DNA of 11,040 nucleotides, from NCBI GenBank assembly GCA_945875065.1, contig CAMCJC010000056.1:1-11040 (forward strand), read 5' to 3'. The notes below the pieces were generated by a model, which made no database searches, was not told the origin of the DNA, and worked only from the letters and a program-made list of their open reading frames with translations. Origin of the DNA: an uncultured Propionibacteriaceae bacterium. Lineage in GTDB: Bacteria > Actinomycetota > Actinomycetes > Propionibacteriales > Propionibacteriaceae. Every line of letters starts with the position of its first letter. The first letter of the stretch is position 1. The position numbers and the translations under genes were made by a program. Shown here piece by piece: positions 1-7,400 of this stretch.

Positions 1-1171
1 CTACTGGGTACCGGCGGCGATCGCGGCGATCGGCCCCGACGGCAGCATCGACGAGACAGCCGCCGCCACGGCTCGCGGCCGCAACGCCATCGCTGACCCG
101 TTCTTCGCCGTCGCCCGCGCCGCCCTCGGCCAGCCGCAGCCCGCGGACCTGGCGCGTATCCTAAAGCCAGCCGACGGCAGGTGGGAGCCATGGCAGGTGC
201 ACGTGTGGGTCGCGGCCCTCCACGGTGCCTTCGGCGACCATGCGGTGCCGACGTTGGCCGGCACCTTCGCTCCCCTCCTTACTGGGCGCGACGATTGGCA
301 GGACTGGATCGCTTCGGTCTCCTCAGCTCCCACCCCCGAGGCTCGGCTCGCCTGGGTCAACAAGCAGCTCGCCTCCGACGACGCCCCCAAGACCGACACC
401 GCAGACGACACCCCCAAGGCCGACACCGCACCGGCCGAACCGCCGGTCGAGTCCTCCCGCGGACTCCTAGTGCAGGCGCTGCAGTACCTGCTGGGAGAAG
501 GGGAGCCGGAGGAAAAGGCCCTTCTCGAAGAGGCCCGCGCTTTGGAGGCGCGGTTCCGCAACCCGCTTGGCGGGAAGGGCCTTGAGCCGCCTAGCCCCCT
601 GAAGACCGGCGGTGAGGCCGTAGATCTCCTGCGCCAGTGCGCCGTTGACCCGAAGGTCGCCGCCGATGTTCGAGGTTGGCTGTGGTCGCAATTCGCCCCC
701 GGCATCCGCGCCGCGATCGCCCCGCTGCGGCAGGTCCCACCTGCCAAACGCGCCGAGGTGCCCGTCGCCCGCCTGGACGGGGTCGTCGCGACGGCTAACG
801 GCCTGAGCGACGAGGCGAAGTTCCGCCGTGCGGTGCGCGAGATTGAGGCCCAGGCCCCGTCTCAGCTCGAACTAAGCGGCCCCAAGATCGCGATCGGCGG
901 CGGCGTGGCGGCGGTTCTCGGCCTAGTCCTGATGATCTTCTTCCCCGACTACGCCTGGGTTCTGCTGCTCGGCGGCATCGCGGTCTGCGTCTTTGGTTTC
1001 CGGCTCCACCGCTCCGGCACGATGAAAGCCGCAGCGGTCCAGTACAGAATCCACGCCCTCAACGCCGCCGCCGAGGCCGCCACGAGTAAGGCCAAGAAGC
1101 AGGACGAGGCCAACCGCGCCGCCGAAAAGTTCCGCAAGCTACAGCTGGAACGCTTCGACGAGTTGACCTAG
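1..1171 (+). CDS. Unrecognised protein with two C-terminal membrane helices (5' partial)
   Basis: The frame is open from base 2 to the TAG at 1169-1171, giving 389 visible residues, so the true start lies before the window. A GTG at 197 is in frame, but the residues before it look equally protein-like (tryptophan and charged residues, no stop), so I treat it as internal. Visible parts are a soluble region of roughly 290 residues, a low-complexity Asp/Thr/Ala/Pro stretch at about 380-440 with a DAPKTDTADDTPKADTA near-repeat, and then two adjacent hydrophobic segments at about 887-943 and 950-1006, separated by a tight Pro-Asp turn. After them comes an Ala/Lys/Glu-rich tail likely to form a helix or coiled coil. 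The helical hairpin would place both flanks on the same side, probably the cytoplasm given the Arg/Lys-rich tail. I do not recognise the family and assign no function. A 62-bp gap separates it from pfkA. Confidence 0.8.
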   Translation, partial: YWVPAAIAAIGPDGSIDETAAATARGRNAIADPFFAVARAALGQPQPADLARILKPADGRWEPWQVHVWVAALHGAFGDHAVPTLAGTFAPLLTGRDDWQDWIASVSSAPTPEARLAWVNKQLASDDAPKTDTADDTPKADTAPAEPPVESSRGLLVQALQYLLGEGEPEEKALLEEARALEARFRNPLGGKGLEPPSPLKTGGEAVDLLRQCAVDPKVAADVRGWLWSQFAPGIRAAIAPLRQVPPAKRAEVPVARLDGVVATANGLSDEAKFRRAVREIEAQAPSQLELSGPKIAIGGGVAAVLGLVLMIFFPDYAWVLLLGGIAVCVFGFRLHRSGTMKAAAVQYRIHALNAAAEAATSKAKKQDEANRAAEKFRKLQLERFDELT

Positions 1172-1174
1172 GCC

Positions 1175-1203
1175 TTCCCGCGTGCGCCTGCCGGGACTAG
1201 GCT
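1175..1203 (+). promoter_or_regulatory. Weak candidate promoter for pfkA
   Basis: A TAGGCT box at 1198-1203 fits the actinobacterial -10 form TAnnnT, and TTCCCG at 1175-1180 lies 17 bp upstream. The -35 match is poor. Transcription from here would give a leader of about 25 nt before the pfkA start, which carries an AAAGGGG Shine-Dalgarno at 1222-1228. pfkA could instead be read through from the upstream gene. Confidence 0.2.
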
Positions 1204-1233
1204 TTTGGTTGCAAGGAAGCGAAAGGGGTCATC

Positions 1234-2355
1234 ATGAGCAAGCGCATCGGGGTGCTGACGGCAGGCGGCGACTCTCCCGGCCTGAACGCGGCCATCCGGG
1301 GGCTCGGCAAGGCCGCGATCGAGCGGCACGGGATGGAGGTCGTCGGGTTCCGTGACGGCATTCGCGGCCTCGCGGAGGACCGCAGCTTCGCCATCACCCC
1401 CGATTTCCTCTCCGGCATCCTCACCGTCGGCGGCACCATCCTTGGAACCGGCCGTGACAAGGTACATCGCATGACCATGGACGGACAGACCGTCGATGCG
1501 ATCCCAATCATCTCGGAGGTCGTCGAACGCAATCAGCTCGACTGCGTCGTTCTCCTCGGCGGCGGAGGAACCGCGAAGAATGCGCTGCGCCTGGCCGACG
1601 CCGGCCTGCCGGTGATGCACCTACCGAAGACCATCGATCGCGATGTCGCGCACACCGACAACACGTTCGGCTTCTCCACGGCCCTGGAGATCGCGACCGA
1701 CGCCATCGACCGCCTCCATTCGACAGCGCACAGCCACCACCGCGTGATCCTCGCCGAGATCATGGGTCACAAGGCCGGCTGGCTGGCGCTCGGGGCCGGC
1801 ATCGCGGGCGGCGCGGACGTCGTCCTAATCCCCGAGATCCCATACTCGGTGGACTCGATCGTCGAAACCATCCAGGCGCGGCAGGCGCAGGGGAAGCATT
1901 TCAGCGTCATCGCGGTCGCGGAGGGCGCGAACGATGTCGCGGCGGCGCAGGCGATCGCGGCGGCGGAGTCCCTGCGGAAGGCGGCCGGCACCCCGCAGGA
2001 GAAAGCCGCGGCGAAGCAGCACCTCGCGCGGGTCCTAGACGACCACCGCGAACACACGTTCCGCCTAGCCAGGTCCCTGGAGGCGGCGACGGGGCTCGAG
2101 TCGCGCGTGACGATCCTCGGCTACGTGCAGCGGGGCGGCACCCCGTGCGCCGAGGATCGCCTGCTCGGGTCGCGCATCGGCACGGCCGCCGCAGAGTTGA
2201 TCGCGGACGGTGTGACTGGCGTGATGGTCGCGAGCAAGGGCGACGGCGCGGCACCGGTCCCGCTCGACGAGGTCGCCGGGAACCTGGCGCTCGTGCCGGC
2301 GGACCATCCGTGGATCCGCACGGCGCGCGACGTCGGCGTCGGGTTGGGCGACTAG
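1234..2355 (+). CDS. pfkA: 6-phosphofructokinase (mixed-substrate group III type)
   Basis: Phosphorylates fructose 6-phosphate to fructose 1,6-bisphosphate, the committed step of glycolysis, in the cytoplasm. The 373 residues are longer than the 320-residue E. coli enzyme. Seen motifs: the phosphate-binding loop GGDSPGLNA at 11-19; GGGGT at 109-113, where E. coli has GGDGS; PKTIDRD at 131-137 with the catalytic Asp135 and Lys132 (E. coli position 124); MGHKAGWLA at 177-185; and GYVQRGG at 296-302, the PFK signature with Tyr for the usual His. Gly at the position of E. coli 104 suggests ATP as donor, since PPi enzymes have Asp there, and Lys at position 124 is typical of actinobacterial enzymes. 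The metal-binding Asp103 equivalent is Gly, and the IDND motif reads IDRD. An extra helical stretch at about 233-285 accounts for part of the length. The ATG start follows AAAGGGG by 5 nt. ATP versus PPi use cannot be settled by eye. Confidence 0.93.
   Translation: MSKRIGVLTAGGDSPGLNAAIRGLGKAAIERHGMEVVGFRDGIRGLAEDRSFAITPDFLSGILTVGGTILGTGRDKVHRMTMDGQTVDAIPIISEVVERNQLDCVVLLGGGGTAKNALRLADAGLPVMHLPKTIDRDVAHTDNTFGFSTALEIATDAIDRLHSTAHSHHRVILAEIMGHKAGWLALGAGIAGGADVVLIPEIPYSVDSIVETIQARQAQGKHFSVIAVAEGANDVAAAQAIAAAESLRKAAGTPQEKAAAKQHLARVLDDHREHTFRLARSLEAATGLESRVTILGYVQRGGTPCAEDRLLGSRIGTAAAELIADGVTGVMVASKGDGAAPVPLDEVAGNLALVPADHPWIRTARDVGVGLGD
2352..2355. other. Interlocked convergent stop codons (CTAG)
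   Basis: The palindrome CTAG holds the TAG stop of pfkA (2353-2355, plus strand) and the TAG stop of the DsbA-like gene (2352-2354, minus strand). The two genes overlap by 4 bp with no room for an intrinsic terminator between them. Confidence 0.95.
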
Positions 2356-2948
2356 TCGAAGATCGGGTCGCGGTCGCGGGAGCGCTTCAACTCGAAGAAA
2401 CCGTCGTAGGCGGTGACCTTGACGAAGCCGTCGAAGAGCTCTCCCGCAGCCTCTCCCTTCGGCGCCGGCGAGATCACCGGGCCGAACAGCGCCATGCCGC
2501 CCACGCGGATGATGGGCGTGCCGACATCATTTCCGACGAGATCCTGCGCGACCTTCTGGAACCGTCGGGCCGCGTCCTCAAACGAGTCGGCCTCATCGAT
2601 CAGCTTCGGATCGAGGCCGCAGTCGCTCAGGGCCGCGGCGAGGGTCTCGACGGTGCGGGGCTCGGCGCCGGGGTGGAGGCGGGTGCCGACGGCGGTGTAG
2701 AACTCGCGCAGCTTCTCCGCGCCGTAACGCTCTTGGATGCCGGCAGTCACGAACGAGAAGACGCGGGTCTTATCGATGTGCTCGCGGTAGTCGGGCGGCA
2801 GGTCGCGGCCCTCGTTGAGGATGTACAGGCTCATCGGGTGGAAGGTGACTGCGACGTCACGCACCTTCTCCACCTCGAGGATCCAGCGGGAGGCCATCCA
2901 GGCCCAGGGGCAGGTCGGGTCGAACCAGAAATCAACTTGCGTGGTCAT
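2352..2948 (-). CDS. DsbA-family mycothiol-dependent nitroreductase-like protein (Rv2466c type)
   Basis: A 198-residue thioredoxin-fold protein of the DsbA/FrnE class. It closely resembles Mycobacterium tuberculosis Rv2466c as I recall it: the N-terminal DFWFDP-CPW-W block, SRWILEVEKVRD, MSLYILNE, EDVGTP-like VGTPIIRVGG and the C-terminal FFELKR...P.FD ending. Rv2466c uses mycothiol as electron donor in the cytoplasm. The active site here is CPWA (Cys13 to Ala16) instead of the CPWC I recall in Rv2466c, so only one active-site thiol is present. The cis-proline is Pro145 in GTP. No signal peptide is seen. It starts 10 bp after the Roadblock gene and so is probably its operon partner. The AAGG before the ATG is unusually close, about 1-2 nt. 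Its TAG stop shares the CTAG palindrome with the pfkA stop. Substrate is unknown. Confidence 0.9.
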   Translation of the reverse strand: MTTQVDFWFDPTCPWAWMASRWILEVEKVRDVAVTFHPMSLYILNEGRDLPPDYREHIDKTRVFSFVTAGIQERYGAEKLREFYTAVGTRLHPGAEPRTVETLAAALSDCGLDPKLIDEADSFEDAARRFQKVAQDLVGNDVGTPIIRVGGMALFGPVISPAPKGEAAGELFDGFVKVTAYDGFFELKRSRDRDPIFD

Positions 2949-2958
2949 GCCTTACAAT

Positions 2959-3483
2959 TTAGACGCCGCGCAACAACTGCCGGATGTCGACGAACGCCAT
3001 CCGTGCCTCGATGCGCATCAGGCCCAGGTTGGAGTCGATGGGGCCCTGCATGATGAGCATCGTCTCGTCGCCGGTGGTGTAGATGGCGAGGTACCCCTCG
3101 TCGCCCCGGATCACGACCTCCGCCAGCGATCCGATTCCGGCGTGGTCGGTGACCCGCAGCCCCAGACTCGCCACGCCGGCAGCCATGGCGGCGATGCGCT
3201 CGGCGTCGTCGTCGGAGAAGTCGTGGGCGATGGGCAGGCCCTCCTCTGAGGCGATCATCACGCCAGCGAGTTCGGGCAGGGACTCCCGGAGCCCGGCGAT
3301 GACCTGCGTCACCTCCGTGGACTTGTTCCGGCCGCGTTTGGCCTCGGACTGCTCGATTTCAGCGACAGGGGCCCACGGCTCGGCCCACGGCTCGGCGCTG
3401 TGGGCCTCGTTGGGCACCGTGATGTCGTTCAGGCCATCGTCGAAGTTCTCGTCAACCGCTGGTTCGTCGACGCTCACGCTCAT
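2959..3483 (-). CDS. Roadblock/LC7 domain protein
   Basis: A 174-residue cytoplasmic protein. Residues 1-48 are acidic and low in complexity, with a tandem EPWA-EPWA at 32-39. Residues 55-170 form a Roadblock/LC7 (MglB-like) domain: a first helix, the strand-turn VMIASEEGLPIAHD, a second helix rich in Ala, then EVVIRGDEGYLAIYTT and a final amphipathic helix. Members of this family dimerise and often act as GTPase-activating or adaptor partners of small Ras-like GTPases, as in MglA/MglB polarity or Streptomyces conservons. No GTPase gene is visible here. I chose the ATG at 3483. An in-frame ATG 32 codons upstream gives a Trp/Cys-rich, unlike-protein extension. A GTG at 3477 is also possible, because the AGGAG at 3487-3491 is 9 nt from it but only 3 nt from the ATG. 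The gene is divergent from the OmpA-like unit and leads the DsbA-like gene. Confidence 0.88.
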   Translation of the reverse strand: MSVSVDEPAVDENFDDGLNDITVPNEAHSAEPWAEPWAPVAEIEQSEAKRGRNKSTEVTQVIAGLRESLPELAGVMIASEEGLPIAHDFSDDDAERIAAMAAGVASLGLRVTDHAGIGSLAEVVIRGDEGYLAIYTTGDETMLIMQGPIDSNLGLMRIEARMAFVDIRQLLRGV

Positions 3484-3512
3484 GCTCTCCTGGTTCTCCT
3501 CTCGCTCCCCGG

Positions 3513-3541
3513 TTCGATCGTAGAAGGCAATCGCGCAGATT
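3513..3541 (+). promoter_or_regulatory. Weak candidate promoter for the leader ORF and OmpA-like unit
   Basis: TTCGAT (3513-3518) and CAGATT (3536-3541) are 17 bp apart. Both match consensus poorly, but a start near 3548 would place the strong Shine-Dalgarno of the leader ORF just downstream. A rival is the TATATG patch near 3608-3613, which would start transcription inside the leader ORF and leave it untranslated. Confidence 0.18.
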
Positions 3542-3546
3542 CGCCA
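3517..3546 (-). promoter_or_regulatory. Candidate promoter for the Roadblock/DsbA-like operon
   Basis: Read on the minus strand, TACGAT (3522-3517) fits the TAnnnT -10 form and TGGCGA (3546-3541) lies 18 bp upstream. A start near 3510 would give a leader of about 27 nt to the ATG at 3483. Based on motif resemblance only. Confidence 0.28.
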
Positions 3547-3573
3547 CCAGTCGCCGAATGGAGGGCACGATCC

Positions 3574-3645
3574 ATGCAAAAATATCGCTGGGACGTCAAC
3601 TTCGGTTATATGGTCCTGTCGGATGACTGTGGGAGGGTGCTATGA
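3574..3645 (+). CDS. 23-residue leader ORF coupled to the OmpA-like gene
   Basis: The ATG at 3574 is preceded by a perfect GGAGGG (3560-3565) at 8 nt, better than most start sites in this window. It encodes 23 residues starting MQKYRWDVNF and ends at a TGA (3643-3645) that overlaps the ATG of the OmpA-like gene as ATGA. That arrangement is typical of translational coupling. The peptide has Trp, Tyr, Phe and Cys and no clear hydrophobic span, so it does not look like a signal or membrane peptide. It is not recognised. It could be a real small protein, a regulatory leader, or chance. Confidence 0.45.
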   Translation: MQKYRWDVNFGYMVLSDDCGRVL

Positions 3646-4412
3646 ACGGACGCGGCGTGGTTACGGCCGCTGGGCTCGCTGCCGTCGTCACGGCTGGGGC
3701 CGTGACCGGGGCTTGGCTAGTGGAAAAGACTCTGACCGAGGAGGCGCGGGCCGCGCTCAAGGCTCAGGGGATCGACGCTGAGGTCACGTTCTCTGGCCGT
3801 TCGGCAACTATCACCGCGGGCTCGGCGGAAGCCCGGCAGGCGGCCGCGACGGTGATCGGCGTCCCGTGGGTGGCGGACGTTAACTACGAAACGGATGCCC
3901 CTGCTAGTCAGACCGCGACTCCGGCCTCCAGCAAGGCCGTTGAGCCGGTCGGGAAGACCGCTAGCGCGTCGTCATCGCCTTCTCCGTCTCCCTCCGCTGC
4001 CCCGTCTTCCTCCCCTGCCCCATCACCCTCGCCCACTCCGTCGCCCTCGCCGACGCCCAGCCCCACCCCGATTCCCGCGGTCGTGGTTCACTTCTCCGGC
4101 GGCTCGGATACCTTGGTCTCGGACCAGGAGTCGAAGAAGGTCGAAGAGGTGGCAGCATGGCTGAAGGCCAACCCCACCAAGGTGGTCCAGGTAGTCGGGC
4201 ACACCGACTCCGGGCGCACCGAGTCGTTCCGCGAGGAATTGTCCGCGCAGCGCGCCAAGAAGGTGGTTGACCAGCTGGTCGCCGCTGGCGTCGACCCTGC
4301 TCAGCTGGTCGCCGTTGGGAAGGCGGCCACCGAACCGGCAGAATCCAATGACACTGACGAGGGTCGCGCCGCCAACCGTCGCGTGACGTTTGTTGAACAA
4401 GGCGAAAGGTGA
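3642..4412 (+). CDS. ArfA-like membrane protein: BON-like domain, Ser/Pro linker, OmpA domain
   Basis: 256 residues in four parts. Residues 5-28 form a single N-terminal membrane helix preceded by Arg, predicted to leave the rest outside the cell. Residues 31-83 resemble a BON domain (helix, then strand, GSAEARQAAATVIGVPWVADV, strand). Residues 87-146 form a Ser/Pro/Ala/Thr linker with SPSP and TPSP repeats, likely extended across the wall. Residues 147-253 form an OmpA C-terminal domain with GHTD at 186-189, LSAQRAKKVV, and GRAANRRV at 241-248. In OmpA-family domains, the Asp of the TD pair and the Arg of NRRV bind diaminopimelate of peptidoglycan, and both residues are present. The layout is like Mycobacterium ArfA (Rv0899), but the BON assignment is by pattern only. 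The start has GGAGGG at 3632-3637 and overlaps the leader ORF stop. The next gene begins 5 bp after the TGA, so the two are probably co-translated. Likely role: anchoring an envelope complex to the wall. Confidence 0.87.
   Translation: MNGRGVVTAAGLAAVVTAGAVTGAWLVEKTLTEEARAALKAQGIDAEVTFSGRSATITAGSAEARQAAATVIGVPWVADVNYETDAPASQTATPASSKAVEPVGKTASASSSPSPSPSAAPSSSPAPSPSPTPSPSPTPSPTPIPAVVVHFSGGSDTLVSDQESKKVEEVAAWLKANPTKVVQVVGHTDSGRTESFREELSAQRAKKVVDQLVAAGVDPAQLVAVGKAATEPAESNDTDEGRAANRRVTFVEQGER
3970..4080 (+). repeat. Ser-Pro/Thr-Pro codon repeats encoding the linker
   Basis: A low-complexity stretch of alternating TCN and CCN codons with ACN inserts encodes the SPSP/TPSP linker of the OmpA-like protein. 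Slippage or recombination could change its length between strains. Confidence 0.75.
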
Positions 4413-4417
4413 TTTGA

Positions 4418-7400
4418 ATGAACGGCTTCACGCAGCTGACGCTGTGGCTAGTGCTGATCGGGCTGGTGATCGCGGTAATCGCGTTCTTCCTCGGTTGGTG
4501 GGCACGCGGCCGTCGAAAGGTCACCGCCAAGGATGCGGCTCCGTATGCCGCCGGGTCGGTTGTCGCCGCCGGAGCTGGAGCAATAGCAGGTGCCGTCGCC
4601 GCCGAGTCGGCCGATCAGACCCGGCCGAGCGCCGCCGCGTTGTTCGAGGAACCGGATGAGACCGTCGATATCGACGGTCGGTCGCGTCGCGAGGCGGCGG
4701 CCCAGTCCGAAGCCGAACGTCGCGCGGAGGAGGCCGAGGCCCGACTGTTGGCGGCTGAACAGCGCGCTGACGACGCCGAACAGCGGGCGAAGGAGGCCGA
4801 GGCCCGAGCAATTGTTGTTGCGGAACAGCACACCCCGGTCCCTGCCGCGGGTAGCGTTGCAGGGGTGGCAGAAGACATTGACGCACGAGTCGCGGAGGCC
4901 GAGGGGCACGCCCGTGACGCCCAGTCCCGCGCCCACGAGGCCGAGAATCGCGTGGCGTCGCTGCAGCAGCGCGCGGAGGAGGCGGAGCAGCGAGCCGAAG
5001 AGTCCGCGGCTCGCGTTTCTGAGCTCGAGATCCGGGTCGGCGTCGCGGAGCAGCGAGCCAAGGAAGTCGAGGATCAGCTGGCGCTCACGGAGTCGCGGTT
5101 GACGGAGGCCGAGGCCCGCGCCGCGGGGCAGGACGACGTTGCGGCTCCGTCGCTGGCGGCCGGAACCGACGATGGCGCCCGCATCGCCGAGCTGGAGGCT
5201 CAGTTGGAGCGCCAGGAACGAGAGATGTCGCGCATGGAGAGGCGCGCCACCAGTAACTGGGACAAGACGATGCCGCAGCTGCTTGAGCGCATCAACGTGC
5301 TCGAAGCCGATCTTGACAAGGCTCAACGCCACCGCGCCGAGCTGCAGGCCCTGCTGAACCTGGAGCGCGACGCCGTCGCGGCGGAAGCCGAGCCGGAGTA
5401 CCACGTCGACCCCACGACCGGCCTGGTCACCACCGTAGAGCCCACCGAGGACATCTACAGCAGCGTCATCGGCCAAGACGACCACGCGACCATCGGTGGC
5501 GGCGCGGCGGAGAAGATCGGCGGTGCCGACGACCTCGTCATCGGCGGCCACGCCGACGAGCCGGCTGAGATCGAGGCAGCACCGGCTGAGGAACTCGCAC
5601 CGGAGGCGGCACCGGCCGAGCAGGCCGAGGACGCATACGTACCCACCATCGGCGGCGACCAGCCACAGACCATCGGCACTAACGAAGCCGACACCATCGG
5701 CGGCGAAACCGAAACCCTCGCAGAAGACCTCACAGAAGGCCACGTCGAAACCCACGCCGCCGAAAGCTTCGAGGACACCGCCCCCGACCGGGTCGAAGAC
5801 GAATACGTACCCACCATCGGCAGCGACCAACCACAGACCATCGGCACTAACGAAAGCGGCACCATCGGCGGCGAAGACGGGGACGTCACCGAGACCCACA
5901 CCGTCGAAAGCTTCGAGGACACTGCCCCCGAGCAGGTCGAAGACGCATACGTACCCACCATCGGCGGCGACCAGCCACAGACCATCGGCACTAACGAAGC
6001 CGACACCATCGGCGGCGAAACCGAAACCCTCGCAGAAGACCTCACAGAAGGCCACGTCGAGACCCGCGCCGCCGATCTGGACGAGCAGGAATCGACCGCC
6101 GACGATCATTCGTTCGGCGCTGACAAGGGCCTAGCCGTCGCCGACGGCGCTGCCGCGCTCGCGGGGGCTGCCTGGCTCGCCACTGACCACGACGACAACG
6201 CCACCGAAGCCGAAGCCGTGCAGGCCACTGACGACATCGAGCAGCCGTCCGAGGAGGCCGGAGCCGAGGGGTTCATCGCCGAGACGACGAGCGAGGAGCA
6301 GGTCGCAAAGGAGGCAGCCGCTGAGGAGGTCGTGAGCGACCAAGACGCGACCGAGTTCGGCGCTGATGAGGAGCCTCGCGCCGACGAGACCGCGACCGAC
6401 GTCGCCGAGTTCCGCACCGATAACGAGCAACTCGGCGAGGACGTCCGCCTCGACGAGACCGCGAGTGAGTCGTGGTCCGTTAGCGAAGGCGAGGGCGAGG
6501 ACACCACCGCGGTCGACCGGACCCCGCGTCCGACGACGGACGAGTTCGCGGGCCCGGCCGAGCAGATCGTGGGCGAAACCGACCTGTCGTACCTGCCGGA
6601 GGGCTCCGACGAGCACAGCCACGCTGGCTACGGCTGGGCCTACGAGGCGCCGACCGCAAACGTCGGCGAGGGTGAGGCCACCACGCTGGAGCCGGTCGAG
6701 GTTGCTCCGGTCGAATTGGAGCCGGTCTCCGTAGACCCCATCGACGACGAGTTCGACGGCCTCAGCGATCAGACGGTCACCGTCGACGACTCCTTCTACT
6801 CGCCATCGTTCACCGGCGGCACCGCCGTACCCGAGGAAGACGAGCGCGATTACACCTCGGCTGACGCCTCCGCAAGCGAAGCGACCGAGGCTGAGGATCG
6901 CGTGGAGGTCTCCGAGGATGCGCCGACTGACAGCGCCGCGGACGAGTCCGTCACCAGCGCCGACGACCGCGAGGAGGCCACCGACCACGCGCCGGTAACC
7001 GACGTGGCGGACGAGGCCGTAGGCGTGCACGCCGGCGAGGAATCGAACGTCGAGGGCGGCCAACCGCTGCACTCGGCGGGACCGTACGACGCCGAGTACG
7101 GGCGCGAAGAGTGGCCGTCGTTCCATATCGACCCCGCGAACGCCACCCACGACGGCGTCATCTACGACGACGAAGCCCCGACCATCGTCGACATGCCGGC
7201 GATCCAGGAGCCCATCCTCGAGGACGAGCCCGCCCCGGCCAGGGCGGACGAATCCGAGCAGGCGGACGCGGTCGGCCTGGAGTCCCCGACCCGCGCCACC
7301 TCGTACGACGCCGACTTCGAGGAGGCGCAGCTCAACGAGGCGACCCTCGCCGACGAGACCATCGCCGATGCCAAGGCCGAAGAGGATGCCCGGGTCGATG

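Noticed and set aside
197..1171. GTG at 197 as the start of the first gene
   Set aside because: The frame is open and protein-like back to base 2, and no convincing ribosome-binding site precedes the GTG.
2145..3053. 302-residue plus-strand open frame across the end of pfkA and the DsbA-like gene
   Set aside because: It overlaps two well-supported genes in other frames and is Arg/Gly/Ala-rich without any domain.
3484..3579. N-terminal 32-codon extension of the Roadblock protein
   Set aside because: The extension is rich in Trp and Cys, unlike the acidic tail that follows, and it would cover the likely promoter region. AGGAG signals lie just before the chosen start.
3400..3645. 81-residue plus-strand frame ending in the OmpA-like start
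   Set aside because: Its first two-thirds are antisense to the Roadblock gene and unsupported. Only the last 23 codons, with their own strong Shine-Dalgarno, are kept as a possible leader ORF.
5630..6060. Repeats considered as a CRISPR array
   Set aside because: Units are in-frame, unequal in length, contiguous coding sequence with no spacer structure, and no cas genes are near.
4448..6109. 553-residue open frame on the minus strand, antisense to the giant gene
   Set aside because: It mirrors the GC-rich codon pattern and repeats of the plus-strand gene, has a Val/Gly/Leu/Asp-skewed composition with no domain, and lacks a matching ribosome-binding context. The plus-strand frame has clear membrane, coiled-coil and operon signals.
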